A stretch of DNA of 6,470 nucleotides, taken from positions 1-6,470 of the forward strand of contig JAJZCU010000126.1 of the NCBI GenBank assembly GCA_021828935.1. Reading direction: 5' to 3'. Below are positions 5,855-6,470 of this stretch, one piece after another (within the stretch, counting starts at the first letter, position 1; each line of letters begins with the position of its first letter). Below the pieces are notes generated by a model. The model was given only the letters and a program-made list of their open reading frames with translations, made no database searches and had not been told where the DNA came from. This DNA comes from Planctomycetota bacterium (GTDB lineage: Bacteria > Planctomycetota > Phycisphaerae > WQYP01). The position numbers and the translations under genes are program-made.

Positions 5855-5877
5855 ATCTAACCCCGACGATGTAAAAT
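5850..5877 (+). promoter_or_regulatory. Candidate promoter for the HTH-receiver gene
   Basis: TAAAAT at 5872-5877 matches TATAAT at five of six positions, and TTCCCA at 5850-5855 matches TTGACA at four of six, with a 16-bp spacer. Transcription would start near 5884 and give a leader of about 27 nt containing the strong Shine-Dalgarno at 5897-5903. The -35 overlaps one copy of the duplicated minus-strand motif, so binding there could block this promoter. Confidence 0.35.
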
Positions 5878-5910
5878 CGGGTAAACTGCGTAAGATGAGA
5901 AGGCAGGCCG

Positions 5911-6470
5911 ATGGAAAAGATGACCGATAAACACGCCAGCACGCCCAACGGCGTCTCGTTGGCTCATGATGACGCTCCCGCCAAGATCACCAAGGATGTC
6001 TACACGACCGGCGAGGCCGCGGAAATATGCAAGGTCAGCCAGCAGACCATCATCCGCTGCTTTGACAACGGCAAGTTGCAGGGCTTTCGCGTGCCGGGAA
6101 GTAAGTTCCGGCGCATTCCACGCGAAGCCCTGGTGAAGTTCATGAAAGATCACGCCATTCCGCTGGACCGCGTCTCCACGGGCCTGAAAAAAGTGCTCGT
6201 GGTGGATGACGACGCCGAAATTATTGAACTGTTTGTCGACGTGCTTTCCCGGGATGGCCGCTTCGACGTGCGTACGGCCTCCAGCGGTTACGATGCCGGG
6301 CTGGCCACCCAGGAATATTTACCGGACCTGATGATTCTGGACTATATGTTGCCCGACATCAATGGCAATGTGGTCTGTCAGACCATTCGCAACAACATCA
6401 AATTTGCGCACATGAAAGTGATCATCGTTTCGGGCGTGGTAAATCCCGAGGAAATCACCGAGCTGATGCA
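5911..6470 (+). CDS. MerR/excisionase-type helix-turn-helix protein fused to a response-regulator receiver domain (3' partial)
   Basis: No stop codon occurs before the window end; 186 codons are visible. ATG 5911 is chosen for its strong Shine-Dalgarno gagaagg (5897-5903) at 7-nt spacing; an in-frame ATG at 5920 is possible. After a polar leader (1-29) comes a winged helix-turn-helix of the excisionase/MerR type: VYTTGEAAEICKVSQQTI, then GKLQGFRVPGSKFRRIPREA and the end of the domain near 82. A receiver domain begins at about 93 (KKVLVVDDD) with acidic residues 99-101, the phospho-acceptor Asp144 in LMILDYMLPD, and Ser174 in VIIVSG at the switch Thr/Ser position. The conserved Lys lies beyond the window. 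DNA-binding domain first and receiver second is the reverse of the usual response regulator order. It is transcribed away from the sigma gene; no histidine kinase is visible. Confidence 0.88.
   Translation, partial: MEKMTDKHASTPNGVSLAHDDAPAKITKDVYTTGEAAEICKVSQQTIIRCFDNGKLQGFRVPGSKFRRIPREALVKFMKDHAIPLDRVSTGLKKVLVVDDDAEIIELFVDVLSRDGRFDVRTASSGYDAGLATQEYLPDLMILDYMLPDINGNVVCQTIRNNIKFAHMKVIIVSGVVNPEEITELM

Overview
The window comes from a GC-rich bacterial chromosome. I infer a Gram-negative, possibly Planctomycetota (Phycisphaerae-like) host. The grounds are gene types only: a K+-independent membrane pyrophosphatase, an ECF sigma factor paired with a membrane anti-sigma lacking a visible zinc motif, a helix-turn-helix/receiver fusion protein, and GC-rich perfect palindromes between genes. 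No rRNA or other phylogenetic marker is present, so the taxon is only a guess.

Layout, left to right. Bases 1-1065 (+) hold the C-terminal half of a proton-pumping pyrophosphatase (hppA), cut by the window edge and followed by a 13-bp-stem hairpin. A consensus extended -10 element at 1191-1199 appears to start a roughly 200-nt leader with a strong 5' stem-loop. That leader precedes a toxin-antitoxin pair: an intact antitoxin-like gene (1403-1672) and a PIN-domain toxin gene (1669-2077) that is broken by a frameshift near 1798-1801. Bases 2078-2608 contain no convincing gene. They carry a perfect 36-bp palindrome lying between two convergent transcription units.

The minus-strand cluster at 2609-5632 is the most interesting part. 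Read in transcription order, it encodes an ECF sigma factor, a single-pass anti-sigma factor and a DegS/HtrA-shaped membrane protein (trypsin-like domain plus PDZ). In the last protein all three catalytic-triad positions appear to be replaced. The anti-sigma gene has a 15-bp tandem repeat at its 5' end, coding for repeated VNQES, and its predicted periplasmic C-terminus ends in Gln-Phe, similar to the C-termini bound by the E. coli DegS PDZ domain. Together these suggest an envelope-stress-type sigma switch in which a pseudoprotease could sense, shield or scaffold the anti-sigma instead of cutting it. This is inference from family similarity and gene order.

Bases 5633-5910 are a divergent promoter region with a duplicated motif of about 17 bp. 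A plus-strand gene at 5911 then runs off the window. It encodes a MerR/excisionase-type helix-turn-helix domain fused to a response-regulator receiver domain.
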